DNA from: a virus
Virus record (IMG/VR): IMGVR_UViG_3300042554_000811
Location: 1-44,075 of that record
Reading direction: 5' to 3' (one strand)
Length of the DNA stretch: 44,075 nucleotides
Shown here one piece after another: positions 8,679 through 16,368 of the stretch. Made by a program: the position numbers and the translations under genes. Below the pieces are notes generated by a model, which worked only from the letters and a program-made list of their open reading frames with translations, ran no database searches and was not told the DNA's origin. Position 1 is the first letter of the stretch. Each line of letters begins with the position of its first letter.

Positions 8679-9680
8679 TCAGGAGCGAGCCGACTGCAGC
8701 TCAATAGCAGCAGCGGGGTTCAGCCAATCAGCACCCATGGCAAGGCGACCAACGATCACGTCACCTTGGTACATGGTACGAACATCAGAACCAGTGGTCT
8801 GCACTTGAGGACCGATAGCCTCCACAACACCAGCAGCATCACGACCGTAGATCAGACCACAGTGGGTGCTGAAGTCGCCGGAGTAATCGTTGTTCTCACC
8901 AGGAACAGAAGTCACATTACCAGCCAGGAAAGGCAGGTTGTTGGAACGCTTGATACTGATACCAGCGATCTCATAGAGACCTTCACCGCTGTTCAGGTTG
9001 CCTTGACCCGAACCATAGTCACGGTTCAGGATGTTAGTATCAACTTGGCTGATCAGAGCGTAGTACTGACGAGGAGACAGCACAGCATGACGACCTTGCT
9101 TGGGCACGTTCTTCTCATCAAGGATGGAAGCAGCTTCAAAGAAGGCATCCACCAGAGCTTGAGCATTGTACTCGTTGGTTGCACCCAGTTGGATCACAGA
9201 ACCGCCGGGCTCAGGACCAGGAGCAGCAGTGATGGGGTGAGCCTGACGAGCAGCCTTAGCGATGATACGGAAGATCTTCTTGTCATAAGCTTCGGCCAGA
9301 GCATGACCGATCTTAGCAGAGATTTCAGAACGCAGGCTGTAGTGAGCCAGGGTCTCATCCAGATCATACACGAAAGCAGAGCTGATCAGAAGGTCATCAC
9401 AAACGATGGTCTTCTCTGCCACCGGAGGATCACCACTACCAAGGATAGGGGTACCAGGGGTGTGATAACCAGCCTGCATACGGCCAGTATAAATGAACTG
9501 CAGAGACTTGCCGTTACGCAGGGTACGGGTCTGCACAGTATCCTTAGCGATCGTAGCCGATTCATAGGCTTTGATCATTTCACCCGAAAACAGTTTCAGG
9601 TAAGTTGCATATTTAGAATCGTAGGAGCCGTCATTAACTTTGTTAAGAGCACCTACCAGAGTTTGAGCAGTGTTAGCCAC
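8679..9680 (-). CDS. Major capsid protein (T7 gp10-like)
   Basis: The protein has 333 residues, close to T7 gp10A. Marks of the family are FSGEMIKAYESATIAKD near residue 31, LRNGKSLQFIYTGRM, and DLLISSAFVYDLDE with the long-helix region after it. The HK97-type fold is family knowledge. The C-terminal part reads GDVIVGRLAMGADWLNPAAA. No frameshift extension like gp10B is evident. A 223-base untranslated leader with a terminator, two further hairpins and a palindrome lies upstream. Confidence 0.95.
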   Translation of the reverse strand: MANTAQTLVGALNKVNDGSYDSKYATYLKLFSGEMIKAYESATIAKDTVQTRTLRNGKSLQFIYTGRMQAGYHTPGTPILGSGDPPVAEKTIVCDDLLISSAFVYDLDETLAHYSLRSEISAKIGHALAEAYDKKIFRIIAKAARQAHPITAAPGPEPGGSVIQLGATNEYNAQALVDAFFEAASILDEKNVPKQGRHAVLSPRQYYALISQVDTNILNRDYGSGQGNLNSGEGLYEIAGISIKRSNNLPFLAGNVTSVPGENNDYSGDFSTHCGLIYGRDAAGVVEAIGPQVQTTGSDVRTMYQGDVIVGRLAMGADWLNPAAAIELQSARS

Positions 9681-9713
9681 AATAGTAAAGAGAGAGTTGT
9701 TTGTGTAGTCCTC

Positions 9714-9727
9714 TCTAAGCGCTTAGA
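9714..9727. repeat. Perfect 14-base palindrome in the capsid leader
   Basis: TCTAAGCGCTTAGA equals its own reverse complement. It lies about 35 bases upstream of the capsid ATG, directly after an A/T run on the minus strand. It may be an operator, a short RNA stem or a processing site; the sequence does not decide between these. Confidence 0.6.
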
Positions 9728-9804
9728 ATTTTTTGTTGTTATCTTTGTTGTCTGTCTCTCCAGACCGTCATGGCGAAGGGTATCGGTCGTAACCGGCCTT
9801 AGCC

Positions 9805-9837
9805 AAAGAAAAGGAGGTCCTACTCTGAGGTGCCTCC
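9805..9837 (-). terminator. Probable intrinsic terminator between psbA unit and capsid gene
   Basis: On the minus strand GGAGG and CCTCC pair around an inner CCT/AGG stem with a small internal loop, followed by TTTTCTTT. It would end or reduce transcripts coming from psbA before the capsid gene. Confidence 0.7.
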
Positions 9838-9903
9838 AGTCCAATTAATTGACCACATTGCTGTGGATTTCAGCCCGAATTAGCGGGAACTATTCTTTAG
9901 CCA

Positions 9904-10080
9904 TCACGGCCAAGTATCAAGAGTATTAGCTTGAACTTTAACACCTTGCGGACACATCTCAGCAAGGGTTTGATTAGCTTCACCATAAGCGGTGATGAAT
10001 GCAGGAGCAGTAGCAGTAGGTGTTACATAGAGTACATCTACTGTAGAAGCTTCAGGATCAAAAGGAGTAGCAGCTGCCAT
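9904..10080 (-). CDS. Small protein directly after psbA, unknown
   Basis: The protein has 58 residues: MAAATPFDPEASTVDVLYVT, then an Ala/Thr-rich middle, ending ANTLDTWP. The ATG lies two bases after the psbA stop, so it is probably co-translated. No membrane segment or domain is recognised. It could be a phage structural or regulatory peptide. The codon pattern resembles neighbouring late genes rather than psbA. Confidence 0.6.
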   Translation of the reverse strand: MAAATPFDPEASTVDVLYVTPTATAPAFITAYGEANQTLAEMCPQGVKVQANTLDTWP

Positions 10081-10082
10081 GA

Positions 10083-11150
10083 TTAACCAATGATAGGTGT
10101 TTTTTGTGTAGCCAAGTCAAGTGGGAAGTTGTGAGCATTACGTTCGTGCATCACTTCAAAACCAAGACCAGCTCGGTTAAGAATGTCAGCCCAAGTGTTG
10201 ATCACTTTCCCTTCAGAGCTGATAAGGCTTTGGTTAAAGTTGAACCCATTAAGATTGAAAGCCATGGTCGAAACGCCCAGAGCAGCAAACCAGATACCAA
10301 CAACAGGCCAAGCAGCAAGGAAGAAGTGAAGGCTACGGCTATTATTGAAAGATGCATATTGGAAGATCAAACGTCCAAAATAGCCATGAGCGGCAACGAT
10401 GTTATACGTCTCCTCTTCTTGACCGAACTTGTATCCATAGTTCTGAGATACTTCTTCAGTCGTTTCACGAACAAGACTAGACGTAACCAAGCTGCCGTGC
10501 ATCGCGCTAAACAAAGACCCACCAAATACACCCGCGACTCCAAGCATATGGAAGGGGTGCATAAGGATGTTATGTTCAGCCTGGAAGACAAGCATGTAGT
10601 TGAAGGTTCCCGAGATACCCAAAGGCATAGCATCAGAGAAGCTTCCTTGGCCAAAGGGATAGACAAGGAATACAGCGGTAGCAGCCGCCACCGGGGCAGA
10701 GTATGCAACACAAATCCAAGGCCTCATTCCCAATCGGTACGATAGTTCCCATTCCCGGAGCATGTAGGCATACACACCGATAAGGAAGTGGAAGACGATG
10801 AGCTGGAACTCGCCGCCGTTATAAAGCCATTCGTCCAGCGAATTGGCAGCCCACACTGGGTACAAATGTAGCCCAATTGCGTTCGAGCTGGGTACCACTG
10901 CTCCGGAGATAATGTTGTTACCCCACATAAGGGAGCCTGATACTGGTTCACGGATACCATCTATGTCAACTGGTGGGGCGGCAATGAATGCCAAAATAAA
11001 GCAAATAGTTGCGGCCAAAAGACAGGGAATCATGATTACCCCGGCATGGCCAATATAAAGACGATTGTCGGTCGAAGTGACCCAATTTAAATAAGAGCCC
11101 CAAGTACCCCTAATTGGGTTAGTTGGGCGCTGTGCAATTGTAGCAGTCAT
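10083..11150 (-). CDS. psbA: Photosystem II reaction centre protein D1
   Basis: The protein has 355 residues from the ATG at 11150 (MTATIAQRP); a TTG at 11162 is less likely. It is a five-helix D1 with the Tyr-Z region ([10 protein letters not shown]), [20 protein letters not shown] (cluster and chlorophyll ligands), [12 protein letters not shown]-type core and the C-terminal [13 protein letters not shown] ligands. The residue aligned with position 130 is Glu ([10 protein letters not shown]), as in high-light D1 forms. The tail after the DLA processing site is only TQKTPIIG, eight residues against about sixteen in most cyanobacteria. The N-terminal half diverges from host D1. In infected cells it is known to replace damaged host D1. 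No intron is visible. A homing endonuclease gene overlaps the first 32 bases. Confidence 0.97.
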   Translation of the reverse strand: MTATIAQRPTNPIRGTWGSYLNWVTSTDNRLYIGHAGVIMIPCLLAATICFILAFIAAPPVDIDGIREPVSGSLMWGNNIISGAVVPSSNAIGLHLYPVWAANSLDEWLYNGGEFQLIVFHFLIGVYAYMLREWELSYRLGMRPWICVAYSAPVAAATAVFLVYPFGQGSFSDAMPLGISGTFNYMLVFQAEHNILMHPFHMLGVAGVFGGSLFSAMHGSLVTSSLVRETTEEVSQNYGYKFGQEEETYNIVAAHGYFGRLIFQYASFNNSRSLHFFLAAWPVVGIWFAALGVSTMAFNLNGFNFNQSLISSEGKVINTWADILNRAGLGFEVMHERNAHNFPLDLATQKTPIIG

Positions 11151-11448
11151 CGTAGTAATCAAGGACGTTTAGTGCATTATATGCTCGGCGCTCTCCAAGA
11201 AAAGGGAGGAACGCTAGTAGCAATCGTGTGACATTTTCTCTTTTTGCTGTGTACCAGATCCAGGCTGGCTTCCAATGAGAAGGGGCATTACGCTTTACCT
11301 CACTCATAGAACCACACCCAGCAAGTTTATGGACACGTTCGATAATGTCTTTGTCTGTACTGGTGATCCGCATTTGATAGCTAGATTTTCCAGCTTTACT
11401 AACGTTACCTTCACCCTCGAAGATACCTGCAAGCCAGGCGATGTTCAT
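11119..11448 (-). CDS. LAGLIDADG-family homing endonuclease, free-standing, overlapping psbA
   Basis: The protein has 109 residues with one LAGLIDADG-type motif at the start ([14 protein letters not shown]) and the typical following beta-hairpin and helix ([19 protein letters not shown]). Single-motif members work as homodimers. No intron surrounds it. Its last 32 bases overlap the psbA start in another frame, and it begins 5 bases after the RlpA-like gene. A free-standing nuclease beside psbA recalls F-CphI of phage S-PM2, which cuts psbA, though that enzyme belongs to another family. Spread of linked psbA by homing is inference. Confidence 0.85.
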   Translation of the reverse strand: MNIAWLAGIFEGEGNVSKAGKSSYQMRITSTDKDIIERVHKLAGCGSMSEVKRNAPSHWKPAWIWYTAKRENVTRLLLAFLPFLGERRAYNALNVLDYYDDCYNCTAPN

Positions 11449-11453
11449 TGAAG

Positions 11454-11750
11454 TTAGTTAAGACGAGTTACTTTGACTTGTCCAACTCCAGAACCAGTGA
11501 GACCGATTGCATCAGCCGCACCTTTACTGAGATCAAGACTCCTACCAGAAATGTAGGGACCACGATCTGTTACCCGAACAACGGCACACCGTCTGAAACA
11601 TACACGAAGGCGTGTTCCAAAGGGTAGTGTCTTGTGCGCTGTAGTAAGGGCGTTTTGATTATATCGTTCGCCACTAGCGGTAAGGTTGCCATTAAAGCCA
11701 GGACCATACCAACTAGCGATCACCGATAGAGTAGTTAGAACAGGAATCAT
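11454..11750 (-). CDS. RlpA-like double-psi beta-barrel protein
   Basis: The protein has 98 residues forming nearly the whole RlpA barrel: ASWYGPGFNGNLTASGERYN, LTTAHKTLPFGTRLRV, VRVTDRGPY and RSLDLSKGAADAIGL. Bacterial RlpA proteins of this fold are lytic transglycosylases active on denuded peptidoglycan. The Asp in VTDRGP and the His in TAHKTLP are kept. The start MIPVLTTLSVIA is weakly hydrophobic and too short for a clear signal peptide, and no SPOR domain is present. It could be a wall enzyme for release, a secreted factor or a virion part; the location beside psbA gives no decision. Confidence 0.88.
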   Translation of the reverse strand: MIPVLTTLSVIASWYGPGFNGNLTASGERYNQNALTTAHKTLPFGTRLRVCFRRCAVVRVTDRGPYISGRSLDLSKGAADAIGLTGSGVGQVKVTRLN

Positions 11751-11793
11751 AATAATAAAGCGAAGAACTTTAATATTGATTACCCCTACTAAT

Positions 11794-11820
11794 CCGCCAA
11801 TACACGCGCAGTATTGACGG
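11794..11820 (-). other. Ten-pair RNA hairpin before the RlpA-like gene
   Basis: On the minus strand CCGTCAATAC and GTATTGGCGG pair (one G-U) around a 7-base loop. No T run follows, so it is more likely a processing or attenuation structure than a terminator. It fills most of the 81-base gap between the 48-residue gene and the RlpA-like gene. Confidence 0.6.
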
Positions 11821-11831
11821 ATCTACCAATA

Positions 11832-11978
11832 CTACATCTTCTTCTTTTTCTTAGGCTTAGACTTTCCAGCACTACTAAGTGCAGCAGCCACAGCTTGTTT
11901 TTGAGGATAGCCTTCTGCTTTCATTTTACGGATATTAGCAGAGACAGTCTTATCAGAGGAACCTTTCTTAAGAGGCAT
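11832..11978 (-). CDS. Small basic phage protein
   Basis: The protein has 48 residues: [20 protein letters not shown], then [15 protein letters not shown] and a Lys-rich tail KPKKKKKM. This short pattern (GSS..TVS.NI..M..EG.P.KQAVA.AL) recurs in many tailed phages, but its role is unknown. The ATG overlaps the hli stop (TAATG), so the two are translated together. The strongly basic tail would fit DNA or RNA contact. Confidence 0.8.
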   Translation of the reverse strand: MPLKKGSSDKTVSANIRKMKAEGYPQKQAVAAALSSAGKSKPKKKKKM

Positions 11979-12151
11979 TAGAATACTCCAGGAATGAGTT
12001 GACCAGTTACAGCATAAGCACCGATTGCTGCAATCACACCAAGCATAGCAAGGCGACCATTCAACAATTCAGCACGTTCATTATGAGGCACAGTGTAGTC
12101 TTTGTCAGTATACATAGGTGGTTCCTTTGCCCAGATGTTAGTGTCGTTCAT
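11978..12151 (-). CDS. hli: High-light-inducible protein (Hli)
   Basis: The protein has 57 residues. The diagnostic helix, [19 protein letters not shown], carries the ExxNGRxAMxG chlorophyll-binding motif of the Hli/CAB family, followed by [15 protein letters not shown]. The N-terminal 24 residues are hydrophilic. Hli proteins bind chlorophyll and carotenoid in the thylakoid and protect photosystems from excess light. In the phage it should support psbA in keeping photosynthesis alive during infection. The ATG overlaps the scaffold stop (TGATG). Confidence 0.95.
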   Translation of the reverse strand: MNDTNIWAKEPPMYTDKDYTVPHNERAELLNGRLAMLGVIAAIGAYAVTGQLIPGVF

Positions 12152-12921
12152 CAGTAGTTCAGATCAGATCGTTCAAGTTTAGCAAACACATCTTGACGAT
12201 ATGCGGGGTCTCGATCATAACGAGGATCAGACATAGCTGCAACTACCTCAGCTTGAGAGCGGAAGACATCCTTGCTGCTACCAGCAGGTTTGCCTTTAAA
12301 CAGTTGACCTTCAACGCCCATAGCTTCAGTGTACTTAGATTTGAGTGCTTCAACAGCAAATGAAATGGCATCGTAGTTTCCACTAGCAATGACATTATCA
12401 TAACGCTGGATATCTTGAGGTGAGAGGTTGTCTGATGCCCAAGCAATCATCTCTTGGTAACCTTCATCACCACCAGCAATACCACGAAGTTCAGAAACTT
12501 GTGAGTCACTGATGTCTTCAGCAGCAGGCTGGGTTTCTTCGATCTGTTTCCGGTACTTCAGATACTCTGCTGCAACTTCAGCAGGATTCATCTTAGCAAG
12601 TTGTTCTTTTGTCTCTTTAGATAGCTCACCATTTTGAGCATCTTCCCAAAGAGCATCAAGGATACTTGTAGATTCTTCTTCAGTATCCTCAGGTTCATCA
12701 TCATCGGTAGTTTCCTCATCTGAAGATTCTTCTTGACGAGAACCAAGTTTAGATTGGAGTTCGATGTAAGCTTTCTCTAGTGCTTCAGCATCTTTAAACT
12801 TACCAGCGAGAAGCTGTTGCTGTTCTTTAGCAGCAGCCTCTCCGATGGCAAGAGCTTCTTGCTCAGCTTCATTGAACTCAGGTTGATCCACAGGGTTGGG
12901 ATCATACGTCAGAGTTGCCAT
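12151..12921 (-). CDS. Capsid assembly scaffold protein (T7 gp9-like)
   Basis: The protein has 256 residues and is strongly acidic in the middle (DEETTDDDEPEDTEEE near residue 70), with helical, charged flanks and no globular enzyme motif. The final region (KGKPAGSSKDVFRSQAEVVA, then DPRYDRDPAYRQDV) matches the helix-turn-helix tail seen in gp9-type scaffolds. Position between portal and capsid is the T7 order, although here psbA and accessory genes separate it from the capsid gene. Confidence 0.9.
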   Translation of the reverse strand: MATLTYDPNPVDQPEFNEAEQEALAIGEAAAKEQQQLLAGKFKDAEALEKAYIELQSKLGSRQEESSDEETTDDDEPEDTEEESTSILDALWEDAQNGELSKETKEQLAKMNPAEVAAEYLKYRKQIEETQPAAEDISDSQVSELRGIAGGDEGYQEMIAWASDNLSPQDIQRYDNVIASGNYDAISFAVEALKSKYTEAMGVEGQLFKGKPAGSSKDVFRSQAEVVAAMSDPRYDRDPAYRQDVFAKLERSDLNY

Positions 12922-13152
12922 GTGCAGTAGTTACTTCAAGGTTTCCAAGACCAACTTTAGTTACATAGTTGGGTGAACGCCCAAGACTGGGAGCACCAAT
13001 CTTAGGCTTAGCTTCGTACTTATTTGGTTTAGGAGTCTCTACCTTAAGTACAGGTTTTTCAGTAGGTGGATGTTCTACTGTGCGGACATCCCTTTCAGGT
13101 TCAACTTGTGAGGGTTTACGCCGGGGGTTGCGGCTGGGTTGGTTGCTCATTA
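12902..13152 (-). CDS. Small Pro/Lys-rich protein between portal and scaffold
   Basis: The protein has 83 residues from the ATG at 13152 (MSNQPSRNPRRKPSQ). It is rich in Pro, Lys, Arg and Val and appears disordered; I recognise no domain. It overlaps the portal 3' end by 37 bases and the scaffold start by 20. The position suggests a head-assembly accessory role. Confidence 0.68.
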
Positions 13153-14681
13153 GGTTGTGGATATTTAGATGGATCATTAGCAGGTGCAGATGCTAGCTGA
13201 CCAGCTTGCTTAACCAGCTCCATTTGTTGTTGCTGTTGCATAGCCTGGGATTGCTCTGCTTGTACATCCTGCATAGACTTCACAAGGTTAAGAACATCAA
13301 TACCTTGAGAAGCAGCCAGTCGTTTGATAACCTCTTCAGGGTTAACAAATGTTTGAATGGCTTGTGGACCCATTGTTTGTGCAATAGTCATCAGGAATGC
13401 ACTAAGGCTTTCCCGATCTTGTCCTCGACCAAGTGCATTGATACCAGCCACAATAGTAGGCTTGACAATACCTTTGGGAATACGAGGAATCTCACCAGTC
13501 TTTTGGAAGACATTCAACTTACGATTCAGGTACGGAACAAGGAAGTCAACAGTAAGCATACTGAATAGACCACCAAGTTGTTGTTCCAGTTCAAGTTGAG
13601 TCATGCGTACTTCTTCAGCAGTAGTACGTTCTGACTGGCGAACATTGAGAATAAGGAAGGCATCAGACAAGCGTCGTTCAAGTTGGAGTGCCATCTCATA
13701 GGCAGTCCTGAAGTCAGCAGTCTTACCAACCTGGACAACACCGATATCTTCGGGTCGTCCTTGAACGATCGCACCGTTGCCTGCAGCGGCCAGCGTCTGG
13801 GGTTTAGTCGTGCTTGAGGGTGATACTACGAACACCACCTTAGCGGCTGCTGCAGAGCCTTCTACGAGTGCCTGAGAGAGCGCTTCAAGTGAGCGCAGAT
13901 CTCCCATGAATTCTTCGACACGGCCACGACCATACATCTCACCATCAACAGAGTTGAAGCGCAGAGCTAGCCAAGGGTTAGCGTCAAGTGGTGCCTTACC
14001 AAAGGACTTAGGAATAACGATATCATCAACCTCTTGATGCCATACATAACGATTGTTGTCACGGCGAACGTGTGTGTAGATATCTACTTCATCACGATCA
14101 CCACGCTTGTCTCTAGCAACATCGTTAGGTTTAGGTTCAGGAAGAATTCCTTCAAGAAGCTGCTTCGATACTCGTTCTTTGGTTACGATTTCAATGACGT
14201 TACCATCACCATCTCGGTCTACAACATAGCGGTTAAGAGGATACAACCGAAGACCTTCCTTGCCCATGTAAATCAGAGCATTACCAGCAACAACCAAATG
14301 CTTAAGTGCTTGGTGTACAACGACACGATCATCACTAGCAGCAATGGATTCCATGATGGTACGTTCGATCTTAGCAAACGCTAGATCAAGTTCTGATTTA
14401 ATACCAGGTCCGTATTCCTGACCAAGCATTGTCTCATCCACTTGTAGCTTAAAGAAGCTAGTCTGTGGAGGAAGCAATGCAAGCATCAGTTTAGATGAAA
14501 GAGTCACAACACCTTTAGCACCAACACTTTGCCAAGGAGAGGGCAGAGGTTTAGCTGTTTTGTATGACACCTCATCATCACGTACCAAGTAAGGCAGTGT
14601 AAGTTCAGATGCTCTTTGTGCTACGTTGAGGTATTGAGTGCGATCACCGAACAATAAATCATAACGTTCTTTAGCGGACAT
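13116..14681 (-). CDS. Portal (head-tail connector, T7 gp8-like)
   Basis: The protein has 521 residues. Family marks are LPYLVRDDEV followed by PSPWQSVGAKGVVTLSSKLM near residue 48, the LLPPQTSFFKL segment, GRGRVEEFMGDLRSLEALSQ, and SERTTAEEVRMTQLELEQQLG near residue 350. Twelve copies form the ring through which DNA enters and leaves the head. The C-terminal 80 residues are Gln/Pro-rich. The start overlaps the previous stop (TAATG). Confidence 0.94.
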   Translation of the reverse strand: MSAKERYDLLFGDRTQYLNVAQRASELTLPYLVRDDEVSYKTAKPLPSPWQSVGAKGVVTLSSKLMLALLPPQTSFFKLQVDETMLGQEYGPGIKSELDLAFAKIERTIMESIAASDDRVVVHQALKHLVVAGNALIYMGKEGLRLYPLNRYVVDRDGDGNVIEIVTKERVSKQLLEGILPEPKPNDVARDKRGDRDEVDIYTHVRRDNNRYVWHQEVDDIVIPKSFGKAPLDANPWLALRFNSVDGEMYGRGRVEEFMGDLRSLEALSQALVEGSAAAAKVVFVVSPSSTTKPQTLAAAGNGAIVQGRPEDIGVVQVGKTADFRTAYEMALQLERRLSDAFLILNVRQSERTTAEEVRMTQLELEQQLGGLFSMLTVDFLVPYLNRKLNVFQKTGEIPRIPKGIVKPTIVAGINALGRGQDRESLSAFLMTIAQTMGPQAIQTFVNPEEVIKRLAASQGIDVLNLVKSMQDVQAEQSQAMQQQQQMELVKQAGQLASAPANDPSKYPQPNEQPTQPQPPA

Positions 14682-15493
14682 TAGATTGTCATGCCTCCAC
14701 CGATAGCCATGTTAGCAAGTGCTTGGCCAAGAGCCATGCTAGGAATACCACGACGATAGTCTTGACGAGTCTTGCGGATGTTTTGACGTGCTCGGATAGC
14801 ATCACCACCGTAGGCACGACCAAGTTGTGCAAGACGCAGAGGATTCATTTGATCGAACTGTGAACTCAGTTGATCGAATTGTGTTTGGAACATACTTTCC
14901 AATCCAGACATATCAAATGCTGGCTGCTGCATTGCAGTCAGAGCATCAAGCATGGATTGAAAATCGAAGGCATCACCAGTAGCAGCAGTACCATCAGCAG
15001 CAGCGGTAGTACCACCAGCAGCGGTAGTTGCAGCTGTGGTATCACCAACAGCAGGAGCAGCACCTATAGGACGTACAGCAACGCGACCACCAGGACGGAT
15101 TTGTGTACCACCAATCATCATGCCAGTACCAGGCGTACCAGCAGTTGAACCACCATACGGTGCTCCACTTTGCGGGTTGCGAGGTGCAGTATAGCCAGGT
15201 GTACCAATCATACTTTGGAGTGTCTGGGCAATCCTACCACCACCAAAATCAGGTTGCTGGTAATTAAGCATTTGAGGAGTTGTTTTCTCCATCTGCTTGA
15301 TCAACATGTTAGCAGCACCAGAATTAAGCCGAACATCTTGTCCAGCTTTATTCATGATGTCCATTTTCTTCACAATATCCCGTGAAGATACACCTGTTTG
15401 TTTGGCTATTTGTTCAAATTCTGTTTTAGTGATGCCATCAGAAGCTAGCCCACGAATCGCAGCCTTAACTCCATTGCTTTTTTTCTTAGCCAT
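14681..15493 (-). CDS. Unknown protein before the portal, with a low-complexity linker
   Basis: The protein has 270 residues. It has a basic helical N-terminus (MAKKKSNGVKAAIRGLASDG, then TEFEQIAKQTGVSSRDIVKK), a long Gly/Ala/Thr/Pro linker at about 100-185, and a helical C-terminus with AYGGDAIRARQNIRKTRQDY. I do not recognise a family. The modular build and its place at the head of the morphogenesis block suggest a minor virion or assembly protein. Confidence 0.7.
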   Translation of the reverse strand: MAKKKSNGVKAAIRGLASDGITKTEFEQIAKQTGVSSRDIVKKMDIMNKAGQDVRLNSGAANMLIKQMEKTTPQMLNYQQPDFGGGRIAQTLQSMIGTPGYTAPRNPQSGAPYGGSTAGTPGTGMMIGGTQIRPGGRVAVRPIGAAPAVGDTTAATTAAGGTTAAADGTAATGDAFDFQSMLDALTAMQQPAFDMSGLESMFQTQFDQLSSQFDQMNPLRLAQLGRAYGGDAIRARQNIRKTRQDYRRGIPSMALGQALANMAIGGGMTI

Positions 15494-15683
15494 TGTTCTC
15501 TTCGTTGAGTTGGTGTTGAATCCACTCGACCACAGAACGTTGGCCAGAGCGGTACATTATTTGTGAAAGCGATTCACTAGGGTTGGGTGTGGTGGGTGGA
15601 AAGTTCTCTTCTAGTTTTTCTAGAAGTACATTAAGTTGAAGTCCGGAGACCTCAAGCATATTGAGGGAGATTGGGGTTTGCAT
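15486..15683 (-). CDS. Small protein between RNR beta and the head genes
   Basis: The protein has 65 residues from the ATG at 15683 (MQTPISLNMLEVSGLQLNVL), then a helical, acidic C-terminus ending HQLNEENNG. It overlaps the RNR beta end by 32 bases and the next gene by 8. There is no recognised domain. Confidence 0.6.
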   Translation of the reverse strand: MQTPISLNMLEVSGLQLNVLLEKLEENFPPTTPNPSESLSQIMYRSGQRSVVEWIQHQLNEENNG

Positions 15684-16368
15684 GTTCAAAGAACGCTGGC
15701 ATACGTGCCCGACGTGTGTCAGAAAGCTCAGGTGCTTTTCCTTGATACATCAGACTATCGCTGGAATCCAGCCAAAATTTTTTGTCTAGATATTTATTGG
15801 AGGTATTTCTACCTAGCGGTTCAATCACCCAATTAATGGTTGCCTTCCGGAGCTTATCGAGAGAAGGACTCCAATTGAGACCAAGCTCAGTACATACCAA
15901 GCTATTCGTTGCCACATGTACTTGTTCATCACGACTAATGTCAGCACTTACTGTTCGGAGACCAGCATCACCGTTAAATCTGAAGAACGGGAGGAGCACG
16001 AAGAAAATTGCACGCTCGGCAACAAGTGCTTTGAGGAGCGTGTGATCTGGATGAGCAATCCAGGCGTCACGTAGTTTCTTGGCTTCGGCTTCAGCTTTTT
16101 CATCAACGCCGATAGCATTGGCGATATAACCGAGAGCAAGGTCGTGGTTCTCTTCGTCCTTGATATTGGACAAAAGGAGACCCCTTGCCACTTCTGGAAC
16201 TTCATTTTTAAGAGCATCTTGAATAAAGTCGCCAACAGGAAGTTCCATATGACGAATAGCCAAGGCACGGTAGATTGTTTCTTCCGCACCTTCAGCAAGT
16301 TTACCAGCTGTGGTCTGTACTGGTGACCACTTACGTTTACGATCTAATAGTTTTTGATAGGGGTTCAT
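15652..16368 (-). CDS. nrdB: Class I ribonucleotide reductase beta subunit, ferritin-like, no radical tyrosine
   Basis: The protein has 238 residues, short for the family (320-400). Four helices carry a di-metal site: Glu in LAEGAEETIYRAL, EENH in SNIKDEENHDLALGY, Glu in ALVAERAIFF and EQVH in ISRDEQVHVATN. The position four after the first ligand His, where E. coli R2 has the radical Tyr122, is Leu, so a tyrosyl radical of the usual type cannot form there. It overlaps the large-subunit stop (ATGA), which supports a shared complex. A cyanophage RNR formerly called class II (P-SSP7) has been reinterpreted as class I with such a subunit. Other ferritin-like enzymes are less likely given this neighbour. 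Confidence 0.82.
   Translation of the reverse strand: MNPYQKLLDRKRKWSPVQTTAGKLAEGAEETIYRALAIRHMELPVGDFIQDALKNEVPEVARGLLLSNIKDEENHDLALGYIANAIGVDEKAEAEAKKLRDAWIAHPDHTLLKALVAERAIFFVLLPFFRFNGDAGLRTVSADISRDEQVHVATNSLVCTELGLNWSPSLDKLRKATINWVIEPLGRNTSNKYLDKKFWLDSSDSLMYQGKAPELSDTRRARMPAFFEHANPNLPQYA

Larger units (their letters stand above)
9681..9903 (-). other. Untranslated capsid leader with several RNA hairpins
   Basis: I see no gene in this 223-base stretch. In minus-strand order it holds hairpin CCCG-loop-CGGG (9887-9874), hairpin CCACA-GCAA-TGTGG (9866-9853), the terminator at 9837-9805, and the 14-base palindrome at 9727-9714. Such a leader is where a capsid-driving phage promoter and a processing site would be expected. 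I could not fix a promoter sequence. Confidence 0.6.

Noticed and set aside
8766-9848. Long plus-strand open frame opposite the capsid gene
   Set aside because: It mirrors the strongly biased codon use of the capsid gene, has no family look and no ribosome site. The same applies to the other plus-strand frames, so I annotate no plus-strand gene.
10083-11162. Group I intron in psbA
   Set aside because: The D1 frame is continuous from start to tail with all helices in place.
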